Shown: piece after piece, positions 8,645-18,206 of the stretch
Position numbering within the stretch: the stretch's first letter is position 1
Layout: each line of letters starts with the position of its first letter
Assembly (NCBI GenBank): GCA_903919075.1
Contig: CAIXGR010000070.1
Location: 1 to 64,000, forward strand
From: an uncultured Bacteroidota bacterium
Lineage (GTDB): Bacteria > Bacteroidota > Bacteroidia > Chitinophagales > LD1
Length of the DNA: 64,000 bases
Reading direction: 5' to 3'
The notes under the pieces: model-generated
Told to the model about the DNA's origin: nothing
Databases searched by the model: none
The model's input: only the letters and a program-made list of their open reading frames with translations
Made by a program: the position numbers and the translations under genes

Positions 8645-9694
8645 CTATCTTTCATCTCCATTTTTGGGTAACTGAGGTTGCTTCTTCGGCTTACCAAATA
8701 GCGGCGCTGGTACCGGTGGGTTATCATCTTCGTTAATGGCAAACGTAAATACTTTTTCAACCCACTGCCAGTGGTTGTTCATCCATTTAAAACCTTCGTA
8801 AGTTCCATCGGGCACATAGGTAAAAGTAGCGCCATTACCCTTTTCGGTTTGCGGTGCCACATGGTCAAAAACTATCATTTCCAATTCAGCATCATAGTTT
8901 AATACAGGAAAGGCGTTCCATTTATATTCAATAAAAAAACGATTCAGTGTATCTGTTTTTTTTGCAGCAGCCGAGTCGTCATCATGCTTAAAATAAAAAA
9001 GCGGGGCACCAAAATGTGGTTTGCCCTTATTGTCGAAAGTCAGTACGTCAATTATTTTTCTACGGCTAAGCCTATCCGGTGCTTTATAGCCAAAAAGCGT
9101 ATAATAATTTTTCCCGCCTACTGATTTTTGAATAACGTTATAATACAATTCGCCCGGCCAGGTTGCGGCGCTTAAAATATCTTGTGTGCCATAAGCTAAA
9201 GTATCCGAAGCATCATACAAAGGGAAAATTTTCATTTCCTTCGAGCGCATCTGTATCACACCATAATATCTTATCACCGGTCGTTCAAAAAAAGTATCCT
9301 TACCGGTTTTCGAATATTTAGCCGGTATCTTTATAGGCACGGTAAAATACAATTGCCACGATAATATTCTAAAGCTACTATCTTGCGGATATACTTTCGA
9401 GATAGCATCGATAGAATCAAAAGGATAATAAAAAGAGTAGTTGCTTTTTAGCGCACGAATAAGTGTAGGTATAAATGTATAACAGGCTTCGCGTCTTTTA
9501 TCTAAAATGGTATCATCGGTAAACTCATTCGAAAGCTGTTGCAAAGTATCTTCTTCAAGCTTTAATTTTTTTAGGTCGTTTTTATTGATGTTGGATTTTT
9601 GCACAGCAGGTGCCGCTATAGGCGCTTTGTTCTTCTGCGCCTGCAGGTTTGTAAAAAAGAAAAAGAAAATAAAAACCGGTAATAAATCCTTCAT
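8645..9694 (-). CDS. Secreted protein of unknown function
   Basis: I do not assign a characterised family. The product (349 residues from the start chosen here) has a strong signal peptide: Lys, then a run of Phe (VFIFFFFFTNLQAQ) with cleavage likely after QAQ. The mature part is Lys/Asp-rich at first. It then holds a conserved-looking globular region with WPGELYYNVIQ, YTLFGYKA and DVLTFDNKGKPHFG, and ends in a Pro/Lys-rich tail. I chose ATG 9694 because it places the signal peptide at the N-terminus. A longer frame opens at 9745 but would overlap the end of the thiolase gene and bury the signal. It is probably a periplasmic or surface protein, in tandem with the thiolase upstream. Confidence 0.75.
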   Translation of the reverse strand: MKDLLPVFIFFFFFTNLQAQKNKAPIAAPAVQKSNINKNDLKKLKLEEDTLQQLSNEFTDDTILDKRREACYTFIPTLIRALKSNYSFYYPFDSIDAISKVYPQDSSFRILSWQLYFTVPIKIPAKYSKTGKDTFFERPVIRYYGVIQMRSKEMKIFPLYDASDTLAYGTQDILSAATWPGELYYNVIQKSVGGKNYYTLFGYKAPDRLSRRKIIDVLTFDNKGKPHFGAPLFYFKHDDDSAAAKKTDTLNRFFIEYKWNAFPVLNYDAELEMIVFDHVAPQTEKGNGATFTYVPDGTYEGFKWMNNHWQWVEKVFTFAINEDDNPPVPAPLFGKPKKQPQLPKNGDER

Positions 9695-9731
9695 GATTGA
9701 TAAAACGGATGGTAAGTATAGTTTATTGCTT

Positions 9732-10907
9732 TTAGCACTTTTCAATAACTACAGCACTGGCGCCACCACCACCATTGCAAATGCCCGCGCAGCCGTATTT
9801 GCCGCCCTTATATTTCAATACCGAAATTAGTGTGCAAATAATTCTGGCTCCACTTGCGCCCACTGGGTGCCCCAATGATACTGCGCCGCCAAATACATTC
9901 ACTTTGGCAGGATCAAGGTTCATTAATTTGGTGTTAGCCATAGTTACATTGCTAAAAGCCTCATTAATTTCGAAGTAATCAATGTTCTTTATTTCCAGTC
10001 CTGCTTTGGCAGCCGCTTTGGGCATTGCTATGGCTGGGGAAGTAGTAAAATCATTAGGCGCTTGTTCAGCATCGCCATAGCCTATAAGTTTAGCAATCGG
10101 CTTTAACCCTAATTCCTTCATTTTTTGGCCGCTCATTAAAACTACAGCCGAAGCACCATCATTTATTTTTGATGCATTCACAGCAGTTACAGTTCCTTCT
10201 TTACTAAAAGATGGTTTTAAGGTACCCACTTTTTCAGGCTTCAATTTTTTATACTCCTCATCTTCCTTCACAAAAGTTGATTCGCCTTTGCCGGTAATTT
10301 CAACATCAAACAATTCATCTTTAAACCATCCGTTTTTCGAAGCCTCGGCCGCCCTACGGTAAGATTCCAATGCAAAAGCATCCTGGTCTTCTCTGCTAAA
10401 ATTGAACTGCTTCGCACACCGGTCGCCGCTATTGCCCATCATCTCTTTGCTGTATGGGTCCTGTAACGCATCGCGCACTATAGCATCCACCAACTCGCCA
10501 TTACCATACCGGTAACCATTTCTGCCGCTGGCCATCATATATGGCGCATTCGTCATGCTTTCCATCCCTCCGGCAACCACAATATGTTTATCGCCCAGCA
10601 TAATTGATTGTGCACCAAAAATAATTGCCTTCATGCCCGATGCGCAAACTTTATTAACCGTAGTGCAGGTGGCATTAACATGTATGCCCGCACCTAAAGC
10701 TACCTGGCGTGCAGGTGCCTGGCCTGTATTTGCCTGTATTACATTACCCATAATTACCTCATCCACATCGTTGCCTGTAATACCAGCTCTTTCCATTGCT
10801 TTTTTTACGGCCTGTATGCCCAATTGTACTGCGCTTAATTGCGATAAAACCCCACTTAAACTACCAATAGGGGTTCTCGCCATGCTTACTATGTATACTT
10901 CATTCAT
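9732..10907 (-). CDS. Thiolase (acetyl-CoA C-acyltransferase)
   Basis: A 391-residue type II thiolase, the usual length for the family. The nucleophilic cysteine is C88 in TVNKVCASGMKAI. The C-terminal half carries the NEAFS motif, the GHPVGASGARI motif with its histidine, and the final CAGICNGGGGASA segment with the second catalytic cysteine. The enzyme joins two acetyl-CoA or cleaves 3-ketoacyl-CoA; sequence alone does not separate biosynthetic from degradative use. No other beta-oxidation or butyrate gene is next to it. The closest neighbour on the strand is the unknown secreted protein 37 bases downstream. ATG 10907 begins directly with the conserved MNEVYIVSMARTPIG N-terminus. Confidence 0.95.
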   Translation of the reverse strand: MNEVYIVSMARTPIGSLSGVLSQLSAVQLGIQAVKKAMERAGITGNDVDEVIMGNVIQANTGQAPARQVALGAGIHVNATCTTVNKVCASGMKAIIFGAQSIMLGDKHIVVAGGMESMTNAPYMMASGRNGYRYGNGELVDAIVRDALQDPYSKEMMGNSGDRCAKQFNFSREDQDAFALESYRRAAEASKNGWFKDELFDVEITGKGESTFVKEDEEYKKLKPEKVGTLKPSFSKEGTVTAVNASKINDGASAVVLMSGQKMKELGLKPIAKLIGYGDAEQAPNDFTTSPAIAMPKAAAKAGLEIKNIDYFEINEAFSNVTMANTKLMNLDPAKVNVFGGAVSLGHPVGASGARIICTLISVLKYKGGKYGCAGICNGGGGASAVVIEKC

Positions 10908-11018
10908 AAATTAATTTTTTGCATCACAAATGTAGAAAAATAGTTCTCAGTAAAGGGCTAATAGACTTTTGTAAATAATGTATACCAAACAATAAACTTT
11001 GAATTATGTTTGTGTTCT

Positions 11019-11816
11019 ATGCGCGCAATAGGAATACTGGATAAAATGCCCACTAGCTATATTAACCCTGTTCAATATTTTTTGAACCTAGGGGGCGATA
11101 AAGTGGCAGTTAATGACTTGATTGGGAAAAGCATTAAGCTGCAATGGACAGGCAATATATACTGCACCGTTTGCGGTAAAAAAACATCTAAAAGTTTTGG
11201 GGAAGGAATGTGCTACCCCTGCTTTGCCAATGCACCTGATAATGCGGAATGTATTATAAGGCCCGAATTATGCGAAGCGCATTTAGGCAAGGGTCGCGAC
11301 CCTGAGTGGGAGAGAAGCCATCACCTTAAACCACATTATGTTTATTTGGCATTAACCAACTCGGTAAAAGTAGGTGTAACCCGCGAAGACCAAATACCCA
11401 CCCGCTGGATTGACCAGGGCGCCCATAAAGGAATAATATTGGCACAAACACCATACAGGCAATTAGCTGGTGCCATTGAGGTAGAGCTAAAAAAACATTT
11501 AAGCGATAAAACCAATTGGCAGCGCATGTTGAAAAATGAAAGTGCCGGAGAAATTGATTTGATAAATGAAAAGGAAAGAGTAAAATTATTATTGCCTGAA
11601 GAATTGCGGCAGTATATATCAGATAATAATGAAATTGTAGAGCTGAAATATCCGGTAGCCAATTATCCCATAAAAATTACCAGCCTTTCATTCGAAAAAA
11701 TAAACCCTATAGAAATGCCGCTTATTGGCGTGCGCGGACAGTATTTTATTTTCGAAGGGGGCAACGTATTCAACATACGCAAAAACAGCGGGTATGAGGT
11801 TGAATTAATTTGCTGA
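11019..11816 (+). CDS. DUF2797 family protein with zinc-ribbon-like cysteines
   Basis: A 265-residue cytoplasmic protein. Residues about 50-90 contain CTVCGKKTSKSFGEGMCYPC, a four-cysteine zinc-ribbon-like arrangement, followed by a further Cys (NAECIIRPELCEAH). The middle holds HYVYLALTNSVKVGVTRED and RWIDQGAHKGIIL, the conserved core of DUF2797. Its function is unknown to me; the core pattern recalls small nuclease-like folds, but I make no functional claim. The frame extends 9 bases upstream to a TTG, but ATG 11019 gives a natural N-terminus (MRAIGILDKM). It is monocistronic, with a convergent end 4 bases from the DUF4197 gene. Confidence 0.85.
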   Translation: MRAIGILDKMPTSYINPVQYFLNLGGDKVAVNDLIGKSIKLQWTGNIYCTVCGKKTSKSFGEGMCYPCFANAPDNAECIIRPELCEAHLGKGRDPEWERSHHLKPHYVYLALTNSVKVGVTREDQIPTRWIDQGAHKGIILAQTPYRQLAGAIEVELKKHLSDKTNWQRMLKNESAGEIDLINEKERVKLLLPEELRQYISDNNEIVELKYPVANYPIKITSLSFEKINPIEMPLIGVRGQYFIFEGGNVFNIRKNSGYEVELIC

Positions 11817-11820
11817 GCGA

Positions 11821-12558
11821 TTAGAACTTAGCATTCCCAAATACCTTCTTCAGCAAATCGCTTGCCTGGCCCATGGGGTCCTTACGTATTTTAGCTTCTT
11901 CTTGTGCAACCATGTAAAACAAACCGCTGATAGCTTTACGGGTTACGTACTCCGGTAAGTCGGTTTCAACTTTTTGCACAAAAGGTATTTTATTATACTG
12001 TGTCATTATTTCAGCCCAGTATTTTGTGGCGTTCACTTTATCTAAAGCTTCTTTAATGGATGGCTTAAAAAGAGAAACTAACTGATCGGTAGTTGTTCTT
12101 TGCAAAAACTGTGTAGCGGCATCCTGCTGTTTATTGTTTACAATACTAACCGCATCGTTAAGGCTCATTTGTTTAATGGCGTTAACAAATATTGGCGTGG
12201 CTTTGCTCGCTGCATTCTCGGCTGCGCGGTTAAATGATAGTACGGCTTCATCAACTTTATCGCCCATTCCAATATTCCGAAGGGCCGATTCTACCTTTTG
12301 AGCCTCAGGAGGAAATGGGATTTTAATTGCATTATTTTTAAAAAACCCATCAGTTACCGATACCTTTTCTACACCCTTTGTAATACCATTTGTCAACGCC
12401 TCTTTAATGGCTCTGCCAGCCTCATCCTGTGTAAAACTACCTGAACCAGAACCTGTATTTAGGCCAACTGACTTTTGAATATCTTTAAAAAATTGAGAGA
12501 ACGAAGCCGTTGAAATTGTGCTTAATAAAAGCAGGAATAAAATATTTTTTGTTTTCAT
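11821..12558 (-). CDS. DUF4197 secreted protein
   Basis: A 245-residue protein with a clear signal peptide (MKTKNILFLLLLSTISTASFSQ) and an all-helical mature region containing AGRAIKEALTNGITKGVEKVS, NNAIKIPFPPEAQKVE, and a final helix ending in KDPMGQASDLLKKVF. This matches the DUF4197 family, periplasmic proteins of unknown function of about 230 residues. It ends 4 bases from the convergent DUF2797 gene. No operon partner is visible. The call is by motif recognition; nothing more precise can be supported. Confidence 0.85.
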   Translation of the reverse strand: MKTKNILFLLLLSTISTASFSQFFKDIQKSVGLNTGSGSGSFTQDEAGRAIKEALTNGITKGVEKVSVTDGFFKNNAIKIPFPPEAQKVESALRNIGMGDKVDEAVLSFNRAAENAASKATPIFVNAIKQMSLNDAVSIVNNKQQDAATQFLQRTTTDQLVSLFKPSIKEALDKVNATKYWAEIMTQYNKIPFVQKVETDLPEYVTRKAISGLFYMVAQEEAKIRKDPMGQASDLLKKVFGNAKF

Positions 12559-12690
12559 GAATCGGGTTTGACGGAGTTTAATTCAATTATGATGCCAACT
12601 AAAGTAAAAAAATGCTAATAAAAAGCAAAGCAAAAGTTTTCAAAGCAAAATCAAACGGTTTATACTTGCCGCCTTATTAAATTTACCATC

Positions 12691-13515
12691 ATGGAAAACA
12701 TAGCCAACATACAACAGCAAATAGAACAAGCTTGGGAAAACCGCAACTTGTTGCAAGATACTTCAGTTCAACAAACCATACGTAATGTAATTGAACTGCT
12801 AGATAAAGGAAAAATACGCATAGCTGAACCGGGCGATAATGGCTGGAAAATTAATGAGTGGATTAAGAAGGCCGTAATACTTTATTTCCCGATACAACAA
12901 ATGAAAACTATTGAAGTAGGTCCATTCGAGTTTCACGATAAAATGGAGTTGAAAAGAAATTACAAAGATTTGGGCGTGCGTGTTGTGCCACATGCCATAG
13001 CCCGTTACGGCAGCTTTGTAGCTAAAGGCGTAATTATGATGCCAAGCTATGTAAACATTGGCGCTTATGTAGATGAAGGAACAATGGTTGATACCTGGGC
13101 TACTGTTGGCTCATGTGCACAAATAGGTAAAAACGTGCATTTAAGCGGCGGCGTTGGTATTGGTGGGGTATTGGAACCGGTACAAGCAGCACCGGTGATT
13201 ATTGAAGACAATTGTTTTATAGGTTCAAGATGTATTGTAGTTGAAGGTGTGCGTGTTGAGCGCGAGGCAGTGCTGGGTGCTAACGTAGTGCTTACCATGT
13301 CGACAAAAATTATTGATGTTACTAAACCGGAACCGGTGGAATATAAAGGCTACGTTCCTTCACGCTCAGTAGTAATTCCCGGTAGCTATACCAAAGAATT
13401 CCCAGCTGGAAAGTATCAGGTGCCGTGTGCACTTATAATTGGCACCCGAAAAGCTTCAACTGATAAAAAGACCTCTTTGAATGATGCTTTGCGCGAGCAT
13501 AGTGTTGCGGTTTAG
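12691..13515 (+). CDS. dapD: 2,3,4,5-tetrahydropyridine-2,6-dicarboxylate N-succinyltransferase
   Basis: A 274-residue DapD, full length. It succinylates tetrahydrodipicolinate in the succinylase branch of diaminopimelate and lysine synthesis. The N-terminal helical domain is followed by a left-handed beta-helix of hexapeptide repeats (about 100-220), including VNIGAYVDEGTMVDTWATVGSCAQIGKNVHLSGGVGIGG in pieces. The conserved GSRC segment in IEDNCFIGSRCIVVEG is also present. The start ATG 12691 gives the usual N-terminus. The gene is followed immediately by a strong hairpin terminator shared with the convergent histidine kinase gene. No other dap gene lies in the window. Confidence 0.96.
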   Translation: MENIANIQQQIEQAWENRNLLQDTSVQQTIRNVIELLDKGKIRIAEPGDNGWKINEWIKKAVILYFPIQQMKTIEVGPFEFHDKMELKRNYKDLGVRVVPHAIARYGSFVAKGVIMMPSYVNIGAYVDEGTMVDTWATVGSCAQIGKNVHLSGGVGIGGVLEPVQAAPVIIEDNCFIGSRCIVVEGVRVEREAVLGANVVLTMSTKIIDVTKPEPVEYKGYVPSRSVVIPGSYTKEFPAGKYQVPCALIIGTRKASTDKKTSLNDALREHSVAV

Positions 13516-13523
13516 TAGAAAAT

Positions 13524-13556
13524 AAAAAAGCCCCACTTAAAAATGGGGCTTTTTTA
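13524..13556. terminator. Bidirectional rho-independent terminator
   Basis: Hairpin with stem aaaaagcccca (13525-13535) and tggggcttttt (13544-13554) around a short A-rich loop, flanked by A and T runs on both sides. It sits between the convergent dapD and histidine kinase genes and can serve both. Confidence 0.9.
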
Positions 13557-13558
13557 TT

Positions 13559-16150
13559 TTATTTTGGTAGAGTAAAGAAGAAGTGGCTACCCACTCCCTT
13601 CTCCGATTCAGCCCAAATTTTACCGCCGTGTTTTTCAACAACCTTTTGGCAAATAGTTAAACCAATACCGGTTCCCTGAAACTCGCCATCGGTATGTAAT
13701 CGTTTGAAGATTTTAAATATCTGTTGTGCATATTGTTGTTCAAAACCTATACCGTTATCTTGTATTTCAAACAACCATTCATTACCCTTGTCGGTGGCTG
13801 AAATACGCACTTTCTTTTCTTTGCTCAAGTTGTATTTAATACCGTTTTCCGTCAGGTTTTGGAATAACTCCATCAGCATGGTTTCATTTCCAGTAACTGC
13901 AGGTAATTCATCATAAAATACTTCTGCGTTGTTTGATACAATTGAGTCGTTAATGTTTTTACGCACCTTCTGCATAATGCTTTGAATAGATACACCCTTT
14001 GCCAAAGTAATTTCCTGGTCTAAACGAGAATACTGAAGTATATCGCGTATCAGGTCGCTCATTTTATTAGCACCTTCAATAGAGTAGTTTACGAATTCCT
14101 GCGCCTCAGGCGGCAATGCCTCAGTATGTTTTTTCTTCAATAACGACAGGTACGAAATAATAGTCCGTATTGGTTGTTTCATATCATGGCTCACCACGTA
14201 TGCAAACTCTTCCAATTCCTTGTTCGACTGCTCCAGTTTTTTCGCTTTCGATAGCAATTCGTTCTGTGCCTTTTTCAAATCGCTTATATCACGAATAATT
14301 ACCAGGTATTCATTCGCCTTAAACGGAGCTATAATGGTTTTAAAATTACGGCCCTTATAAATATGCGAATCCTGATATTCGAACGAGGCAGCCATATCCG
14401 AATCAATAACCTCGGCCAATGTTGAACTAAATTTATCTCCTATTTCACCCGATAGCACATCGCCAAAAGTTTTTCCTATTAAACCATAATCTGGTATATA
14501 ATCTGGTAAAGTAGAGTAGTTATTGGTACCTGTAAACTCACCGTTTTTATTAATAATATACAGCCAATCCGGGAGTGCGCGTAAAATCGCTTCGTTGGTT
14601 AATTGTGCTTCATGTAAGCGCAACTCAGTACGCATACGTGTAAATGCGCTTGATACCATGTTGCCGGTAAGTCCGAAAATACTTAAAGGTGCTTGTTGTG
14701 CTTTTTCATCAAATACAAAAACCACAAAGCCGTTTACAATATTTCCGCTTTGCAGCGATACCAGGAAAAAACGTTTTCCGGGCAACTCCTTTGTATTCAG
14801 GGCCAGTATCTCAAATAATTGTTCCGCATTAAAAAACTTACCGTGTGCGGTTTTATTTCCGCGCAGCGACCGTAAAAATTGAACCAGTTGTTGGTTTATT
14901 TTAATCGATAAATTAAAATGTGGTGTAACCGAAGCCCCATCTTTCGAAACCCACTGATTGGTCGATCTAAATTCATCCTGTAGTTTACCGTGCATTCTGT
15001 AAACCATTAAAGCATCGGCTTGCAGCATACTACCAAATTCGCCCAAGGCAACATCAATACCCTGTTGTATTTCGGCGCGGCCTACGTTAATAAATTGGTT
15101 GGAGTGCTTAATCAACATTTCCTCCATCCGCAATTGCCGTTGAATTTCTTCTTCCAACATTTTCCGGTTCTCAATATTTCTCGTCTCAGCAAAAATAAGC
15201 TCAGTTTTTCCCTGCCGGTTCATTTTAAAGCTGCTGAAAATACTTTCAACCCAAATATATTTTCCCGAAGTTGTTTTTATTCTGTACTCGGCGCTTTGCT
15301 TTTCTTCCGGCGATTGCCTTAAAGCTTCAAGCGAAGCAAGCACCGCCTGTTGGTCTGTTTCGATAACCAACGAAGAGAAATTTTTCCCGCTCAAGTCGCT
15401 AAACCCAAGCCCTGAAATTTCTTTTACTGCCGGGTTTATATAAACGAAATTAAAATTGCGGTCAACAATACATTGTATGTCCCGCGCGTTTTCCGATATG
15501 GTTTTAAATTGTATACTGCTATCGCCCGAAATTTGTGTAAGCCTCATTCGCAGCAAGCCCACAATAATGTTACCTATCATCACAAACATGAAAAGCAGCT
15601 GCTGGTTAGGGTCTAATAGTGATGGCTTGTACTCGCGGCAATAGTATACGCCGCATGCAAAAAACAAAATCTCGCAAACAGTTATAGTTAATAACTCTCT
15701 GCGCGACTCCAACATTTGGCTGCTTACGAAGAATATAAAGTAGCTGGTAAATAAATAAATCGATGGCTCAAGATTAATGTGCTCACCGTTTTTTAAGCTG
15801 TCGGAATATTTAATAGTGCTTGATAAATAACTTAGAATAATATTAAAATTCACAAAATACATGGTGGCAATAAATAATGCCGGTGTATAGCGACGGTAAG
15901 GTGTAAGCGTAATTATTACAAGCCCAATACTGAGCAAAGCGCCTGTTATCCATAGCGCAGGAGGGTCTGAAGTTGCATATATGGACGGGTGGGGCGAGCT
16001 GAAAATTTCGAGTATGTTGCCCAAAAAATACATGATAAAGCCTACGCTACCCACAATCCGTTCTTTCCAATACGTATCAGAACGAAAGACATTGAGACCC
16101 TTCTTATACAGAGGATTACTTTTTTCCAAAGATATAGATATAGCAAGCAT
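13559..16150 (-). CDS. Membrane PAS-GAF-PAS sensor histidine kinase
   Basis: An 863-residue kinase. Six hydrophobic segments lie between residues 30 and 202, forming a membrane sensor region I do not recognise. A PAS/PAC module follows (about 215-335, NARDIQCIVDRNFNFVYINPAV), then a GAF-like domain (about 345-500, QQGIDVALGEFGSMLQADALMVYR in pieces), a second PAS (about 510-620), and a kinase core. The phospho-acceptor is H655 in AYVVSHDMKQPIRTI. The N box is ELFQNLTENGIKYN, with G1 DNGIGF and G2 GTGIGLTICQ. This core resembles the phytochrome-type/HWE-like bacteriophytochrome kinases common in Bacteroidota. No response regulator gene is adjacent, so it is an orphan kinase. The 287 bases upstream (16151-16437) show no gene. 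Confidence 0.93.
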   Translation of the reverse strand: MLAISISLEKSNPLYKKGLNVFRSDTYWKERIVGSVGFIMYFLGNILEIFSSPHPSIYATSDPPALWITGALLSIGLVIITLTPYRRYTPALFIATMYFVNFNIILSYLSSTIKYSDSLKNGEHINLEPSIYLFTSYFIFFVSSQMLESRRELLTITVCEILFFACGVYYCREYKPSLLDPNQQLLFMFVMIGNIIVGLLRMRLTQISGDSSIQFKTISENARDIQCIVDRNFNFVYINPAVKEISGLGFSDLSGKNFSSLVIETDQQAVLASLEALRQSPEEKQSAEYRIKTTSGKYIWVESIFSSFKMNRQGKTELIFAETRNIENRKMLEEEIQRQLRMEEMLIKHSNQFINVGRAEIQQGIDVALGEFGSMLQADALMVYRMHGKLQDEFRSTNQWVSKDGASVTPHFNLSIKINQQLVQFLRSLRGNKTAHGKFFNAEQLFEILALNTKELPGKRFFLVSLQSGNIVNGFVVFVFDEKAQQAPLSIFGLTGNMVSSAFTRMRTELRLHEAQLTNEAILRALPDWLYIINKNGEFTGTNNYSTLPDYIPDYGLIGKTFGDVLSGEIGDKFSSTLAEVIDSDMAASFEYQDSHIYKGRNFKTIIAPFKANEYLVIIRDISDLKKAQNELLSKAKKLEQSNKELEEFAYVVSHDMKQPIRTIISYLSLLKKKHTEALPPEAQEFVNYSIEGANKMSDLIRDILQYSRLDQEITLAKGVSIQSIMQKVRKNINDSIVSNNAEVFYDELPAVTGNETMLMELFQNLTENGIKYNLSKEKKVRISATDKGNEWLFEIQDNGIGFEQQYAQQIFKIFKRLHTDGEFQGTGIGLTICQKVVEKHGGKIWAESEKGVGSHFFFTLPK

Positions 16151-16437
16151 AGTATTATAGACAGTATTCTAAAGCTGTTGTTAATTTCTCAAAGCAAAAC
16201 TTCCCTTTAGTAAAACTTATATTCATTTTTGATAATAAATGATTCGTTTTCATTTGTGTTATATCAACAATTTAAAACTTGTAACGCTATGAAAAATCAT
16301 TGTTTAACCTTGTCTGTTTAATGTTTTTACGTAAAAAATACAAATAGGTTTAGTTCTGCGCTCGACAGCAGATAAATTTTATAACTCAAACAAGAATTAT
16401 TAGGCTAAAAATTTTATCCACCCAAAATTTTGAATGA

Positions 16438-17733
16438 ATGAAGAACGAATTTAACGAAATCATTAACCAGCTGGCAATCAAGGGAAAAGAGTTGGGTTTT
16501 TATCATCTTAGCCTTGATGAAAAACCTTTTGATGGCAGACATATTACGGTAAAAGGTAAAGATTATTTGTTTTTCAGTTCTTGCAGTTATTTAGGGTTAG
16601 ATATACACCCGGCTTTGAAAAAAGCATCTATTGAGGCTGTAGAAAAATACGGCGTTAATTTATCAAGCTCCAGGCTTACAGTTTCATTGGGTATGTATGA
16701 AGAGATTGAAGGTTTGCTAGGGCAAATTTTTAATAAGCCTGTATATATGGCACCCAGCACAAGCTTGGGCCACATAGCAACTATACCTACCCTAATGGAT
16801 AAGGATGATGCCATTATCATGGATCAGCAGGTGCACAATAGTGTAAAAAATGCGGTTCAAATGGTAAAGCCTGAAGGCATACATACCGAAATTTTGAAGC
16901 ACAACCGGATGGATTATCTTGAAACACGTATCCAGATACTCCGTCAGGATTATAAGCGTGTTTGGTATATGGCCGATAGCGTTTACTCTATGTTTGGCGA
17001 TGTTGCTCCGTTTAAAGACATGTATGATTTTCTGAATAAATACGAGCAGTTTCATTTATACGTTGATGATGCACACGGTATGAGCTGGGCCGGTAAAAAT
17101 GGCCGTGGTTATGCGCTTTCAAAAATTCCATTCCACCCAAAAATGCTAATGGCTACCTCTACCGGAAAAGGCTACGGCAGCGGCGGTGGCGCAATAATAT
17201 TTTATGATGAAGAGCAAAAGCAGTTGGTTAAAAACTGTAGCAGCACTAACATATTCTCAGGCCCATTGCAGCCTGCAGTTTTAGGTGCAGCAATTGCTTC
17301 GGCCCATATACATTTGAGTAATGAGATAGATACTTTACAAGATGACCTTTTCGAAAGAATGTTCTATTTTATTCAAACCGCGGCTAAATACGGCATACCT
17401 GTAGTAAGTAACGAGTTAACTCCTATCTTCTTCATAGCCACTGGCAAAAAAGAAGTGAGTTATAAACTGGCTGCTTTTCTGCAAAAAGAAGGCTACTATT
17501 GTATGACGACTGTTTTCCCGGCGGTGCCTATGAAAAACTCGGGCTTGCGTTTAACTGTGCATAATCACCTTACTTTAAAAGATATTGATGGCATATTAGG
17601 CTTAATAGCCGAAGCGCTTCCTATAATTTTAAGAGAGGAGAATGTAACCATGGAAGAAATTTATGAAGCATTCAGCATGAGTCCTCCAAACAAGGAGATT
17701 ATAACAACTATTGAAAGAAGAAAAATAGCCTAA
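16438..17733 (+). CDS. Alpha-oxoamine synthase family PLP enzyme
   Basis: A 431-residue fold-type I PLP enzyme of the family that includes AONS (BioF), KBL and serine palmitoyltransferase. Visible residues are K244 for the Schiff base in ATSTGKGYGSGGG, D210 and H213 in YVDDAHGMSW, and the ring-stacking histidine H133 in DQQVHNSVKNAV. These enzymes condense an amino acid with an acyl-CoA. The specific substrate is unclear. The motif order and length are longer than BioF (about 385), and no biotin or sphingolipid genes are nearby. A strong terminator follows. The start ATG 16438 is the first in frame after a 287-base gap. Confidence 0.85.
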   Translation: MKNEFNEIINQLAIKGKELGFYHLSLDEKPFDGRHITVKGKDYLFFSSCSYLGLDIHPALKKASIEAVEKYGVNLSSSRLTVSLGMYEEIEGLLGQIFNKPVYMAPSTSLGHIATIPTLMDKDDAIIMDQQVHNSVKNAVQMVKPEGIHTEILKHNRMDYLETRIQILRQDYKRVWYMADSVYSMFGDVAPFKDMYDFLNKYEQFHLYVDDAHGMSWAGKNGRGYALSKIPFHPKMLMATSTGKGYGSGGGAIIFYDEEQKQLVKNCSSTNIFSGPLQPAVLGAAIASAHIHLSNEIDTLQDDLFERMFYFIQTAAKYGIPVVSNELTPIFFIATGKKEVSYKLAAFLQKEGYYCMTTVFPAVPMKNSGLRLTVHNHLTLKDIDGILGLIAEALPIILREENVTMEEIYEAFSMSPPNKEIITTIERRKIA

Positions 17734-17741
17734 TTCAATTA

Positions 17742-17780
17742 AAAACCCCTGCCACCAGAAATTAGCAGGGGTTTTGTTTT
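17742..17780 (+). terminator. Rho-independent terminator
   Basis: Stem aaaacccctgc (17742-17752) and gcaggggtttt (17765-17775) with a 12-base loop and a T-rich tail, just after the oxoamine synthase-family gene. Confidence 0.9.
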
Positions 17781-17903
17781 TAATTCATTCTATTTTCTTT
17801 AGGAAACGGAGTGAAATCCCTTAATTTTAAGAAAACCAACGTTCTTTTAATATCAAAACTACTAATATCCATTTCTTCTTTTATTTTTGGCATACAGTAA
17901 GCT

Positions 17904-18206
17904 ATGCAGAAACTAATTGCAAAAACCGATGTTTTAATAGCCAAAGCCCGGAAACTGGCCGAGCAGAACCATAAATTGCAGGAACAGAACCAGCTGCTTG
18001 AAAACGAGATTAAAAATTTGAAGCAGATTATTGAAACTGAGGTTGAAAAGAGTAGCGAGTTGAACAATAAAATTAAAATAATTAAGTTCGCGCAGAATAT
18101 CGGTTCAGCGGGGCCTCCGGAAAATGCGCAGGCCACTGAATTGAAAAGGAAGGTTAACGAATATATCAGGGAAATTGACAATTGCATAACGATGCTTAAT
18201 GATTGA
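17904..18206 (+). CDS. Small coiled-coil protein, ZapB-like
   Basis: A 100-residue protein that is almost entirely heptad-like coiled coil (residues 5-60: LIAKARKLAEQNHKLQEQN, LLENEIKNLKQIIETE), with a second helix near the C-terminus (ATELKRKVNEYIREID). Its stop overlaps the start of zapA by 8 bases, so translation is probably coupled. By position and architecture it could be a division-ring cross-linker analogous to ZapB, which in E. coli binds ZapA. The sequence has no recognisable homology I can demonstrate. ATG 17904 is chosen as the first in frame. Confidence 0.75.
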   Translation: MQKLIAKTDVLIAKARKLAEQNHKLQEQNQLLENEIKNLKQIIETEVEKSSELNNKIKIIKFAQNIGSAGPPENAQATELKRKVNEYIREIDNCITMLND

